Source of the DNA: DYCT01 sp051875715
GTDB taxonomy: Bacteria; Bacteroidota; Bacteroidia; Bacteroidales; Bacteroidaceae
Direction: 5' to 3'
Assembly (NCBI GenBank): GCA_051875715.1
Contig: JBJEHD010000072.1
Span: forward strand, 1 to 41,174
Length of the DNA stretch: 41,174 nt
Shown here: piece by piece, positions 16,272 through 24,133 of the stretch
Layout of the letters: each line of letters opens with the position of its first letter
Numbering within the stretch: position 1 is the stretch's first letter
The notes under the pieces: model-generated
Database searches by the model: none
Seen by the model: the letters and a program-made list of their open reading frames with translations, nothing else
Told to the model about the DNA's origin: nothing
Position numbers and translations under genes: made by a program

Positions 16272-17504
16272 TTAGCGACGCAAGAGCCTGCGGCTGAAAT
16301 ATCGGACTGGATACCATACGGCCATCAGACCAACAAGCAGTACGGTGGCGGCGATGAGAACGACATCGGCCGCATGGACGCTTACGGGGTAGGCGTCGAT
16401 GATGAAATGACCGTCGGCGCTGCCTAAGGTGATGAATCCGAATCGCTGTTGGAGGAAACAGAGCAACAAACCTGTGCCAACCCCCAACACGGCCCCCAAT
16501 GCGGAAATAAGGAAGCCTTCGCATAGGAAGATGCGGACGATGAGGCGGTCGGAGGCTCCGAGGCTGCGGAGCGTCCCGACATCGGCTTGCTTGTCCAATA
16601 TCAGCATGGACATGCTGCCTACGAGATTGAACGAAGCGATAAGCAGAATGAAGGTCAAAAAAAGATAGGAGATGAACTTCTCAATCTTCATCACACGAAA
16701 GACATCGGCTTGTTGTTCGTATCGGTCGCTCACCTGAAAACGGGGACCGAGCAGGTCCTGGATGCGTTGCCGGGCCTGCTTGATGGAGACACCGGGTTTT
16801 AGCCGGAGTTCGATGGCGCTTGCCTCGGTGGTATAGCCAAACAGACGTCGGGCGAAATCAAGTGACGTGAGCACGTAGTTGGCGTCGTATTTCTGTTGGC
16901 TGACGGCGAAGATGACGCCGGGTGAGAACAGTTGCCCGGAACGTAGCGAGGCGGTCGGGTTGGATAACTGGATGCGGGCACCCCGGCGGGGAGCATAGGC
17001 TTGAATCGGTTCGACCGGCTGAATGCCGCTTCCAAGCAAGGTCATCAATTCGGCTCCTAAAATGCCATAGTCGGCCACCTCGTCGTGCAGAATGAAGTCC
17101 CCTTCTCCGTAGAGGACGCTATCGATGGCGGCCAATTGCTCGAAATTGTCCTGCACGCCTTTGACGATGCCCATCACTTGCTGATTCTTGTATTTCAGCA
17201 GAGCGTAGTCTTCCAGCGTGACGCAGAACACGTCTATCTCGGGTTGTTGCTGAAGAAGGCGTATGCGGCTGTCGGAAGTGTCGAACGTTTTCCCGTCCAG
17301 CGTAGTAATCTTTAGTTCTGGGTCGAAAACCGTGAAAAGGTCGGCCACCATGTCCTGAAAACCATTGATGACCGAGAGCGTGCATACCAAGGCCATGGTG
17401 GCCAAGGAAATGCCGCATACCGAAACGCCGGAAATAAGGTTGATGGCGTTGTGTGATTTCTTGGAGAACAGGTATCTCCGGGCTATGTAGAACGGGACGT
17501 TCAA
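16272..17504 (-). CDS. FtsX/LolE-type ABC transporter permease
   Basis: Inner-membrane protein of 410 aa with the MacB/FtsX topology: one membrane helix near 22-45 (INLISGVSVCGISLATMALVC), a large periplasmic domain (about 46-265), then three helices near 275-300, 320-345 and 370-395. The N-terminal YIARRYLFSKKSHNAINLISG and the FISYLFLTFILLIASFNLVGSMSMLILDK block are typical of LolC/LolE-like permeases, which pass lipoproteins to the outer-membrane pathway. The ATPase partner is not in this window, so a lipoprotein-release role is inference. It follows rbfA by 6 bases, as the last gene of the aroQ-pyk-methyltransferase-rbfA run. Confidence 0.88.
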   Translation of the reverse strand: MNVPFYIARRYLFSKKSHNAINLISGVSVCGISLATMALVCTLSVINGFQDMVADLFTVFDPELKITTLDGKTFDTSDSRIRLLQQQPEIDVFCVTLEDYALLKYKNQQVMGIVKGVQDNFEQLAAIDSVLYGEGDFILHDEVADYGILGAELMTLLGSGIQPVEPIQAYAPRRGARIQLSNPTASLRSGQLFSPGVIFAVSQQKYDANYVLTSLDFARRLFGYTTEASAIELRLKPGVSIKQARQRIQDLLGPRFQVSDRYEQQADVFRVMKIEKFISYLFLTFILLIASFNLVGSMSMLILDKQADVGTLRSLGASDRLIVRIFLCEGFLISALGAVLGVGTGLLLCFLQQRFGFITLGSADGHFIIDAYPVSVHAADVVLIAATVLLVGLMAVWYPVRYFSRRLLRR

Positions 17505-17510
17505 GGGAGA

Positions 17511-17843
17511 CTACTTCAGCAGTTGGTCGATTTTGTCGATATAGTCAAGCGAGTCGTCCACGAAGAATTTCAGTTCGGGGATGATGCGCAACTGGTGACG
17601 CACGCGTGTGCCGAGTTCATAACGGATGGACTTCATGTTGCCATTGATGTTTTGGACAATCTCTTCGCTGCGCGTCGAGGGGAATACGCTGAGGTAGACC
17701 CGGGCGATGCTCATGTCGGGGCTGATGCGTACAACGCTGACGGATACGAGCACACCGTTCATGGCTTTGGTTTGTAAAAGGAAGATTTCGCTCAGTTCTT
17801 TCTGAATGAGGCGGGCAATCTTGTTCTGTCTGGTTGTCTCCAT
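17511..17843 (-). CDS. rbfA: ribosome-binding factor A
   Basis: Cytoplasmic 30S maturation factor of 110 aa that binds near the 16S 5' end and is needed for cold adaptation. The family pattern is clear: RQNKIARLIQKELSEIFLLQ at the start, VRISPDMSIARVYLSVFP in the middle, and the KH-like C-terminal half IRYELGTRVRHQLRIIPELKFFVDDSLDYIDKIDQLL. It sits between the O-methyltransferase gene and the FtsX-type permease on the minus strand with very short gaps. Confidence 0.95.
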   Translation of the reverse strand: METTRQNKIARLIQKELSEIFLLQTKAMNGVLVSVSVVRISPDMSIARVYLSVFPSTRSEEIVQNINGNMKSIRYELGTRVRHQLRIIPELKFFVDDSLDYIDKIDQLLK

Positions 17844-17860
17844 ATAGATAACTTGGGTTT

Positions 17861-18502
17861 TTATGTTTTTTTTCTAATAATGGTCAGACCGTCGCGCATG
17901 GGCAGGATGACTTTCTCTACGCGGGTGTCTTGTGCTACGAAATCGTTGAAGCGCATGATGCCTCGTGTCTGCGTATCGCTTTCGCGGGGCGTTTCAAGCA
18001 CGTGGCCGTCCCACAAGGTGTTGTCGGCCAGGATGTAGCCTTCTGGTTGCAGATGTCTCAGAACCATCTCGTAGTAGTCGAGGTAGTGACGCTTGTCGCC
18101 GTCGATGAAGGCCAGGTCGAAGGTGATACCCAGACCCGGTACCAATTGGAGCGCATCTCCGATGTAGAATTTGATTTTGTCCGCATAGGGGGAATTCTCC
18201 AGCCAGGGGCGGGTGAAATCTTCTTGCTCATCGTTGATTTCAAATGTGTGCAACATGGCTCCTTGCTCAAGGCCTTCGGCCAGGCATAAGGCCGAATAGC
18301 CGCTGTAGGTTCCGATTTCCAGCACCTGCTTCGGTCGGAGCATCCGGACGAACATCTTGAGCATGCGCCCTTGCAAGTGGCCGGAGGCCATGCGAGGGCG
18401 TAGCAGTTTGACGTGGGTGTCGCGATAGAGGGCTTTCAGATAATCGCTCTCCTCGTCGATGTGGGTCAAGATGTATTCGTCGATGGACGTCGTTTCTTCC
18501 AT
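17861..18502 (-). CDS. class I SAM-dependent O-methyltransferase
   Basis: A 213-aa cytoplasmic methyltransferase of the caffeoyl-CoA O-methyltransferase-like family. Motif I, VLEIGTYSGYSALCLAEGL (61-79), binds S-adenosylmethionine; motif II-like LHTFEINDEQ follows, and FDLAFIDGDKRHYLDYYEM carries the Asp residues that bind the divalent metal in this family. The C-terminal part YILADNTLWDGHV also fits. The physiological substrate of the bacterial members is generally unknown. It lies 7 bases downstream of pyk and 17 upstream of rbfA on the same strand. Confidence 0.9.
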   Translation of the reverse strand: MEETTSIDEYILTHIDEESDYLKALYRDTHVKLLRPRMASGHLQGRMLKMFVRMLRPKQVLEIGTYSGYSALCLAEGLEQGAMLHTFEINDEQEDFTRPWLENSPYADKIKFYIGDALQLVPGLGITFDLAFIDGDKRHYLDYYEMVLRHLQPEGYILADNTLWDGHVLETPRESDTQTRGIMRFNDFVAQDTRVEKVILPMRDGLTIIRKKT

Positions 18503-18509
18503 GTGCGAA

Positions 18510-19976
18510 TCAGAGATATCGGTTGCTGTTGGGCAACACGCATTCGTCGGCGTATTTCAGTACGTCGCCCACCAGATTGATTTCAAGGAAGGAGGTCTGG
18601 GTACCGGCTTTTCCGCTGCTGAGGTAGGCCACCATGTCGTTTTCGGTCAGCACACCGTCCTTGATAAGTTTGCGCAAGGCGGCGAAATAGTATTCCTGTC
18701 CGTTGGCCAGTTCCGGCATGTAAATGGCCTCGACGCCATAGGACAAGGCCAACTGGCGCATCGTCTTTTCCTTGTAACAGATGGCCAGGACTGGGTATTT
18801 GCCACGGTAGGCGGCCAAGTTGCGTGCCGTTCTTCCGCTAAAACTATCTGTGATGATGGCACGAATCATGAGTTGGTTCGTCGCTTTTACGGCTTGCTTT
18901 GCGAGGAAGGCGGTGACGTCCGAACTATTCTCTTCGGAAGGGATGCGGATGTCGTTTTCCGCCAGTTTGTCCTTCTCAGCCTGTGCGGCGATTTTGGTCA
19001 TGGTCTGCACGGCTTCCAGCGGATATTTCCCATAGGCGGTTTCTCCACTCAGCATCAAAGCATCGGTGCGGTAATAGATGGCATTGGCGATGTCGGTGAC
19101 TTCGGCGCGTGTGGGGCGCGGGTTGTTGATCATCGTGTGTAGCATCTGGGTGGCGACGATGACGGGCTTCTTGGCAAGCACGCATTTGCGGATAAGCATG
19201 CGCTGGATGCCGGGGATTCGTTCCTGGGGCACTTCGATACCGAGGTCGCCGCGTGCCACCATAATGCCATCGGCTACTTCCAGAATCTCGTCGATGTTGT
19301 CAACTCCTTCTTGGTTCTCAATCTTGGCGATGATGCGGATGTCGCTTCCGCGGGCGTCGAGCAGGGCGCGGATGTCCATGACGTCTTGCTTGTTGCGGAC
19401 GAAGGAGTGTGCGATGAAGTCGATGTCGTTGTCGATGCCGAACTCGATGTTTCTGCGGTCCTTTTCTGTCAGGGAGGGCAGGTTGATGCGTACGCCCGGC
19501 ACGTTCACGCTCTTACGGTTGCCCAGCGTGGCGTCGTTCATCACCTCGCACAAGAGGCTTTCTTCTCCTTCTTTAGCCACGACCTTCAGGTCGAGGTCGC
19601 CATCGTCAATCAGCACGTCGCAGCCTACGGCGAGGTCGCGTACGAAATGAGGATAGGTGACGGCAATGCATTCGCGTGTCGTCTCCCGGTTCGGATCTCC
19701 TACGATTCGCAGGGTGTCTCCTATTTTGTAGGGAATGGGCTCTCCGTCTTTCAAAGCCGTGGTGCGTACTTCCGGGCCTTTGGTGTCCATCAGGATGGCG
19801 ATTCGGTTGGATACAGTGCGCACATTGGCAATCAGCCGTTCAAAGCCTTCCCGATTGGCATGTGCCGTGTTCATGCGCACGACGTTCATCCCTGCTTCGA
19901 ACAAGTCTCTGATAAAATCCACATCACAACGTTGGTCCGAGATGGAGGCAACGATTTTTGTCTTTTTGAGCATCAT
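18510..19976 (-). CDS. pyk: pyruvate kinase
   Basis: Last step of glycolysis: phosphoenolpyruvate plus ADP gives pyruvate plus ATP. The 488-aa protein has KTKIVASISD at the start, MNVVRMNTAHA (usual RxNxSH region), DTKGPEVRT, the active-site signature IIAKIENQEGVDNIDEIL followed by ADGIMVARGDLGIEVP, and VIVATQML...PRPTRAEVTDIANAI, where the catalytic and metal-binding residues lie. The C-terminal allosteric-type domain runs from about 355 to the end. It lies between aroQ and the O-methyltransferase gene on the minus strand, with a 24-base gap after aroQ. Confidence 0.96.
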   Translation of the reverse strand: MMLKKTKIVASISDQRCDVDFIRDLFEAGMNVVRMNTAHANREGFERLIANVRTVSNRIAILMDTKGPEVRTTALKDGEPIPYKIGDTLRIVGDPNRETTRECIAVTYPHFVRDLAVGCDVLIDDGDLDLKVVAKEGEESLLCEVMNDATLGNRKSVNVPGVRINLPSLTEKDRRNIEFGIDNDIDFIAHSFVRNKQDVMDIRALLDARGSDIRIIAKIENQEGVDNIDEILEVADGIMVARGDLGIEVPQERIPGIQRMLIRKCVLAKKPVIVATQMLHTMINNPRPTRAEVTDIANAIYYRTDALMLSGETAYGKYPLEAVQTMTKIAAQAEKDKLAENDIRIPSEENSSDVTAFLAKQAVKATNQLMIRAIITDSFSGRTARNLAAYRGKYPVLAICYKEKTMRQLALSYGVEAIYMPELANGQEYYFAALRKLIKDGVLTENDMVAYLSSGKAGTQTSFLEINLVGDVLKYADECVLPNSNRYL

Positions 19977-20000
19977 AATCCTAAAACCTTTCTTTATATG

Positions 20001-20432
20001 TTATTCTACGTTGTTTCCTGTCAGCAATGCTTCGACGGCCAGACGGTAGGAATGCAGGCCGAAGCCGCAGATGACACCTTTACAAGCGGACGAAATCATC
20101 GACACGTGGCGGAAGGGTTCCCGGGCATGGATATTGGAAATATGGACCTCGATGACCGGGGCGGTAACCGCCCGAATGGCGTCCTGCAATGCGATGGAGG
20201 TGTGAGTGTAGGCCCCGGCGTTCAGGATGATTCCGTCGGCATCGAACCCCACCTCGTGTATCTTGTCGATGAGGAAACCTTCGACGTTCGACTGGTAGTA
20301 GGCGAATTCAATCTCCGGATAGGCGGTGTGCAACGTATCGAGATAGGTCTCGAAAGGAGTGCCGCCGTAGATGGAAGGTTCTCGTTTGCCAAGCAGGTTG
20401 ATGTTGGGTCCGTTGATGATTTGTATCTTCAT
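20001..20432 (-). CDS. aroQ: type II 3-dehydroquinate dehydratase
   Basis: Third step of the shikimate pathway: removes water from 3-dehydroquinate. It is the small (143 aa) type II enzyme that forms dodecamers. Family motifs: IINGPNINLLGKREPSIYGG at the N terminus with the catalytic Tyr in SIYG, LNAGAYTHTSIALQDA, EVHISNIHAREPFRHVSMIS with the catalytic His, and GFGLHSYRLAVEAL near the end. The start at 20432 (MKIQII) was chosen because an upstream in-frame ATG at 20474 adds 14 residues not seen in the family and lies next to the promoter. It is divergent from xerD. Confidence 0.95.
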   Translation of the reverse strand: MKIQIINGPNINLLGKREPSIYGGTPFETYLDTLHTAYPEIEFAYYQSNVEGFLIDKIHEVGFDADGIILNAGAYTHTSIALQDAIRAVTAPVIEVHISNIHAREPFRHVSMISSACKGVICGFGLHSYRLAVEALLTGNNVE

Positions 20433-20457
20433 GCCTTTGCTTTTCTTGGGGTTTACA

Positions 20458-20465
20458 TATCTTTG
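20458..20465 (+). promoter_or_regulatory. -7 element for xerD
   Basis: TATCTTTG, perfect consensus. Transcription would start near 20471, about 34 bases before the preferred xerD ATG at 20505. Confidence 0.6.
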
Positions 20466-20486
20466 CAAGAACATTCATTCAAGATG

Positions 20487-20494
20487 CAAAGGTA
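20487..20494 (-). promoter_or_regulatory. -7 element for aroQ
   Basis: Minus-strand TACCTTTG. It faces the xerD promoter only about 20 bases away, so the two predicted transcripts overlap at their 5' ends. Confidence 0.55.
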
Positions 20495-20504
20495 TAAAAA
20501 GAAA

Positions 20505-21461
20505 ATGGAAATCTCCGATAAAAAGAAAAAGAAGGATACACTAATTCGCAAGTATACACAATACTTGCAGTTGGAACGGGGACTGTCGCCCAATACGGTG
20601 GAGGCGTATTTGACGGACTTGGACAAGTTGCTGGCGTATCTTGCGCTTGAGGACGTGGAGATAGAGGACGTCACCCAGGAGTGCTTGCGCGGTTTTGCGG
20701 CCGGACTGCACGACATTGGCATTCATGCCCGCTCGCAGGCTCGTATCTTGTCGGGGATCAAGTCGTTCTTCCGCTTCCTGTTGCTGGAGGATTACTTGCC
20801 GTCCGATCCGTCGGAACTGTTGGAGACTCCCAATCTGGGCTTTCACCTGCCGGAGGTGCTGACGGTGGAGGAGATAGACCGGATAATTGGATGTATTGAC
20901 TTGAGCACGAAGGAGGGACAACGCAATCGGGCCATTTTGGAGACATTGTATAGTTGCGGTCTCCGGGTGTCGGAACTGACGCATCTGAAATTGTCGGAAT
21001 TGTATTTGGAGGATGGATTCATCCAGGTGGAGGGGAAGCGAAGCAAGCAACGATTGGTTCCCATCTCGCCTCGCGCCATTCGGGAGATTTCGTTGTACCT
21101 GCAAGACCGCAACCAACTGACGATACAGAAAGGATATGAGGATTATCTCTTCCTGACCAAACGGGGAAAGAACATCTCGCGTATCATGGTTTTCCATATC
21201 ATCAAGGTATTGGCCGAGGAAGCCGGCATTACAAAGAACATCAGTCCGCATACGTTCCGACATTCGTTTGCGACGCACCTGCTAGAAGGGGGAGCCAACT
21301 TGAGGGCCATTCAGTGTATGTTGGGTCATGAGTCAATCGGGACGACTGAGATCTATACGCACATCGACCGAAACCGTCTTCGCAGCGAAATCATTGAACA
21401 CCATCCGCGTAACATCCGATTCCGAGAGGGTAAGGTCCAGACCTTCGACGGGGAGAAATAA
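20505..21461 (+). CDS. xerD: tyrosine recombinase XerD
   Basis: Site-specific recombinase of 318 aa that resolves chromosome dimers at dif with FtsK. The N-terminal core-binding SAM-like domain (LIRKYTQYLQLERGLSPNTVEAYLTDLDKLLAYL, and RILSGIKSFFRFLLLEDYL) leads to the catalytic domain. Catalytic residues: Arg in SCGLRVSELTHL, Lys in VEGKRSKQRLVPI, HTFRHSFATHLLEGGANLRAIQ, LGHESIGTTEIYTHID with the nucleophilic Tyr. The length and the absence of mobile-element genes nearby mark it as the housekeeping recombinase. An ATG at 20484 would add MQRYKKK but would place the aroQ -7 element inside the gene; AAAGG at 20488-20492 precedes 20505. The much longer frame extending upstream is antisense to aroQ and pyk. 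Confidence 0.93.
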   Translation: MEISDKKKKKDTLIRKYTQYLQLERGLSPNTVEAYLTDLDKLLAYLALEDVEIEDVTQECLRGFAAGLHDIGIHARSQARILSGIKSFFRFLLLEDYLPSDPSELLETPNLGFHLPEVLTVEEIDRIIGCIDLSTKEGQRNRAILETLYSCGLRVSELTHLKLSELYLEDGFIQVEGKRSKQRLVPISPRAIREISLYLQDRNQLTIQKGYEDYLFLTKRGKNISRIMVFHIIKVLAEEAGITKNISPHTFRHSFATHLLEGGANLRAIQCMLGHESIGTTEIYTHIDRNRLRSEIIEHHPRNIRFREGKVQTFDGEK

Positions 21462-21464
21462 AAA

Positions 21465-21509
21465 AGCCAGTGCGACAAGCCGATTCTTGTACGGCTTGTC
21501 GCACTGGCT
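21465..21509. terminator. 18-bp terminator between xerD and the DUF2795-like gene
   Basis: Perfect 18-bp stem (21465-21482 with 21492-21509) around ATTCTTGTA, starting 4 bases after the xerD stop and lying between convergent genes; probably bidirectional. Confidence 0.8.
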
Positions 21510-21530
21510 ACAAAGTCCTTCTAGGATCTA

Positions 21531-21752
21531 TCAATATTCCTCCTCGTTGAAGAAGAAGTCTTCCTTGCTGGGATAGTCGGGCCAAATATCTTCGATGCTT
21601 TCGTATATTTCGCCTTCGTCTTCCATTTCTTGCAGGTTCTCAATAACTTCCAACGGTGCGCCTGAACGCATGGCGTAGTCGATTAATTCGTCTTTGGTTG
21701 CTGGCCAAGGTGCGTCTTCCAATTTGGATGCCAGCTCTAATGTCCAATACAT
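21531..21752 (-). CDS. small acidic protein, DUF2795-like
   Basis: A 73-aa protein starting MYWTLELASKLEDAPWPATKDELIDYAMRSGAPLEVIENL, a pattern I associate with DUF2795, a small helical family of unknown function in Bacteroidetes. The C-terminal third is strongly acidic and aromatic (EEDE runs, ending FFFNEEEY). No catalytic or export signal, so cytoplasmic. It has its own promoter (21799-21806) and is separated from the adenosyltransferase gene by about 65 bases. An earlier in-frame ATG at 21812 would overlap the promoter and is rejected. Confidence 0.8.
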   Translation of the reverse strand: MYWTLELASKLEDAPWPATKDELIDYAMRSGAPLEVIENLQEMEDEGEIYESIEDIWPDYPSKEDFFFNEEEY

Positions 21753-21798
21753 AGTCTCTTTGTATTTAAGTGTTAATACTCTGCTTTTATATTTTCCG

Positions 21799-21806
21799 CA
21801 AAAGTA
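21799..21806 (-). promoter_or_regulatory. -7 element for the DUF2795-like gene
   Basis: Minus-strand TACTTTTG; a TTG lies about 19 bases upstream, matching the Bacteroidetes spacing. Confidence 0.5.
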
Positions 21807-21818
21807 AAACAAATAATA

Positions 21819-22388
21819 TCACTTGCAACGTTTCGTCCAAAATATTTCGTCCTGTCCTGCACAAAGGTTCATTTTCCGGGAAAGGACAAACAGGTAGTCG
21901 GACAGCCGATTGACATAGGCCGGTACGAGTGGGTCTATCGGTGTCGTTTCGGCCAGTTCCAGAATGGTTCGCTCGGCTCGTCGGCAGACGGTGCGGCAGA
22001 TGTGGCAGACGGCGGCACCACGTGTTCCGCCGGGTAAGACGAAGTTCCGAAGAGGTTCCAACGAGGCATCCACGCGGTCGATGGCTTCCTCGAGGGCGGC
22101 AATGTCCGCTGCAGCCAACTGGCTGGCGGGATGAAGTTCGGTCTGGCTTGTGTCGGTGGCTAGCGATGATCCTACAACGAACAATTGATTCTGAATGTCA
22201 AGCAGGAATGCGCTCTCCTCTGGCATGGATTCGTCCAGGTAAGTGAGCAGCAGGCCGAGGTGTGCGCTGAGTTCGTCGATGGTGCCGTAGGCTTGCAGGC
22301 GGGGATGCGTCTTGGACACACGCGTGCCTCCCACCAGACTGGTCTTTCCTTGGTCGCCTCTACGTGTGTAGATTGTGCTTTTCTTCAT
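21819..22388 (-). CDS. PduO-type cob(I)alamin adenosyltransferase
   Basis: Attaches the 5'-deoxyadenosyl group of ATP to reduced corrinoid, making coenzyme B12 for enzymes such as methylmalonyl-CoA mutase. The 189-aa cytoplasmic protein carries the PduO/MMAB pattern: TIYTRRGDQGKTSLVGGTRVSK near the N terminus (ATP site), RLQAYGTIDELSAHLGLL, LPGGTRGAAVCHICRTVCRRAERTILEL with the active-site Arg residues, and YVNRLSDYLFVLSR near the end. It is monocistronic or read through into the DUF2795-like gene. No cobalamin riboswitch is visible in the 90 bases upstream. Confidence 0.92.
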   Translation of the reverse strand: MKKSTIYTRRGDQGKTSLVGGTRVSKTHPRLQAYGTIDELSAHLGLLLTYLDESMPEESAFLLDIQNQLFVVGSSLATDTSQTELHPASQLAAADIAALEEAIDRVDASLEPLRNFVLPGGTRGAAVCHICRTVCRRAERTILELAETTPIDPLVPAYVNRLSDYLFVLSRKMNLCAGQDEIFWTKRCK

Positions 22389-22412
22389 GTCGAAAGGTTT
22401 TGGTTTCGGTGG

Positions 22413-22420
22413 TAAAGATA
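22413..22420 (-). promoter_or_regulatory. probable -7 element for the adenosyltransferase
   Basis: Minus-strand TATCTTTA, one mismatch to TANNTTTG, 25 bases before the start codon. Confidence 0.4.
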
Positions 22421-22478
22421 ATGCAAGCCAAACGCAAATGAAAATATGCTTGCCAAATTCTTCTACCTTGTCGGGGTG

Positions 22479-23174
22479 TCAGAAGTTGATGAGGTAGTGC
22501 TGCTTGTACATGTTGTGGTCGAAGAACAGCAGGCCGAGGTCGTAGAGGTCGAACGAGATGCCGGTACGGGAGTCTTGCTTCAGTTTGTTCCACCATGCCA
22601 GCATGGCATTGCTGTTGTGGATGCCTTCGATTACAAACAGAGAGTCTGCGTTGGTGTGGGGCAGCAGTTGTTCCATCCATGCCGGTTGCGGCGTCCCGCT
22701 GTTGAAATGCACCATTCCTACCTGGCCTACCTGGGGATGCTTTGCGAGGAATGCCGAGAGCAGGCTGCCGACTTCGCCCGTCTGATGTTGGATGTTGGGG
22801 TGGCTTTGGAACATGCCTTGTGTGGTTTGGTCGGTGGAGTCCAAGGTGAGCAACGGCTTGCTTGCGCATCCGCTGGCCAGATAGCAGGCCGACAATCCGC
22901 TGTTTGTTCCGAGTTCCAGGATGTGTCCGGGTTGTACGTAGTTGGCCAGACGGAGCAACAGTCGGTCCACCCGGACCGGGTTTGTCAGTTCGCGAAGGGG
23001 GTGAATCTTGTGCCTCAATTCGCTCAGTGGCCGATAGGCATAGTAAGGCCATCGTTCGTAGAATACCCGGGTGATGAGGTTGAAGGCAAATGGGGAGTGA
23101 ACCCCGTAGCCTCGGCGGTAGCGGATGCGCGAGCACCACACGAGTGCGCGTAGAAGGGGGTTGGTGCGTCTCAT
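22479..23174 (-). CDS. SAM-methyltransferase-like protein
   Basis: A 231-aa protein with a Rossmann-type methyltransferase core: HILELGTNSGLSACYLASG is motif I, LLTLDSTDQT follows, and the C-terminal part has LFVIEGIHNSNAMLAWWNKL and FDLYDLGLLFFD. The N terminus (RYRRGYGVHSPFAFNLITRVFYE) is a conserved feature of a Bacteroidetes group near murI. The usual acidic motif II residue is replaced (VGMVHFNSGTP where FDLIFIDG is normal), so catalysis is uncertain. It begins 4 bases after murI ends and is the last gene of the envelope cluster. Confidence 0.75.
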   Translation of the reverse strand: MRRTNPLLRALVWCSRIRYRRGYGVHSPFAFNLITRVFYERWPYYAYRPLSELRHKIHPLRELTNPVRVDRLLLRLANYVQPGHILELGTNSGLSACYLASGCASKPLLTLDSTDQTTQGMFQSHPNIQHQTGEVGSLLSAFLAKHPQVGQVGMVHFNSGTPQPAWMEQLLPHTNADSLFVIEGIHNSNAMLAWWNKLKQDSRTGISFDLYDLGLLFFDHNMYKQHYLINF

Positions 23175-23178
23175 GTCG

Positions 23179-24030
23179 TCAGCGCGTTTCTTCCAGCGAA
23201 AGATGCCGGACGTTGATTTCTCCTCCGAGGAAGATGGAGGCCGAGTCCGAGAATTTGCGTTCGGATTCGGTGGTCAGGAAGTGGCAGGTGCCTTGCCGGG
23301 TAAGACGTGCGTCCATTTCCGGATGCCGCCGGAGGTAGTCGCGCAGGCTCTCCGCTACGTATTCGCCTTGCGAGACGATGCGGATATGTGCCGGCATGTA
23401 TGTCCGGATTTTAGGCAGGAGAAGAGGGTAATGTGTGCAACCGAGGATGACGGTGTCTATCTCCGGATCTTTGGCAAGCAGGAGGTCAATGTATTTTCGT
23501 ACGAAATAGTCTGCTCCGTCGGCATCGGCTTCTTTGTTTTCAACCAAGGGAACCCACAACGGACAGGCTTGCCCGCTCACATGGATGTCGGGGTACAATT
23601 TGTTCAGTTCCAGTGGGTAGGACTCGGAGTCGATGGTGCCGCTTGTGGCCAGGATGCCGATGTGGCGTGTCCGGGTGAGTTGTCCGATGGCTTCGACGGT
23701 GGGGCGAATCACGCCCAACACGCGGCGGGTGGGGTCCCAGGTAGGCAGGTCGTTCATTTGGATGCTGCGCAGGGCTTTGGCCGAAGCGGTGTTGCAGGCC
23801 AGGATGACCAGGTGGCAACCCATACCGAACAACCGGGCTACAGCTTGCCGGGTGAAATCGTAGACAATCTCGAATGAGCGGTTCCCGTATGGGGTGCGTG
23901 CATTGTCGCCCAGATAGAGGTAGTCGTATTGCGGCAGGGTGCGGCGTATTTGCTGCAGAATGGTCAGTCCGCCGTATCCGGAGTCGAATACGCCGATGGG
24001 GCCTGGCGAGGAGGAAAGAGGATGGGACAT
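23179..24030 (-). CDS. murI: glutamate racemase
   Basis: Interconverts L- and D-glutamate in the cytoplasm, supplying D-Glu for peptidoglycan stem peptides. The 283-aa protein has IGVFDSGYGGLTIL with the catalytic-site Asp, DNARTPYGNRS, the first catalytic cysteine in VILACNTASAKAL and the second in VILGCTHYPLL. The start at 24030 (MSHPLSSSPGPIGVF) puts the GVFDSG motif near residue 13-18 as in the family; an earlier ATG at 24105 adds 25 unrelated residues. It follows the second OmpH gene in the order bamA-ompH-ompH-murI, common in Bacteroidales. Confidence 0.95.
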   Translation of the reverse strand: MSHPLSSSPGPIGVFDSGYGGLTILQQIRRTLPQYDYLYLGDNARTPYGNRSFEIVYDFTRQAVARLFGMGCHLVILACNTASAKALRSIQMNDLPTWDPTRRVLGVIRPTVEAIGQLTRTRHIGILATSGTIDSESYPLELNKLYPDIHVSGQACPLWVPLVENKEADADGADYFVRKYIDLLLAKDPEIDTVILGCTHYPLLLPKIRTYMPAHIRIVSQGEYVAESLRDYLRRHPEMDARLTRQGTCHFLTTESERKFSDSASIFLGGEINVRHLSLEETR

Positions 24031-24068
24031 GGGTGTTGTTGCGGCAGTGTGTGGGGTGGATGAATCAA

Positions 24069-24112
24069 CAGGGGGTTGTGCGATGCTTTGTTTGCTTCGA
24101 CACAACCCCCTG
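24069..24112. terminator. hairpin between ompH and murI
   Basis: CAGGGGGTTGTG (24069-24080) pairs with CACAACCCCCTG (24101-24112), and inner CGA/TCG and GC/GC pairs extend the stem. There is no strong T-run, so it may act as an mRNA stabiliser or a partial terminator. Confidence 0.5.
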
Positions 24113-24133
24113 CCTGTGATGGCCTGTACAGGT

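Noticed and set aside
19311..20504. Long extension upstream of xerD giving a 716-aa protein
   Set aside because: It runs antisense through aroQ and pyk; XerD of normal length begins at 20505 or 20484.
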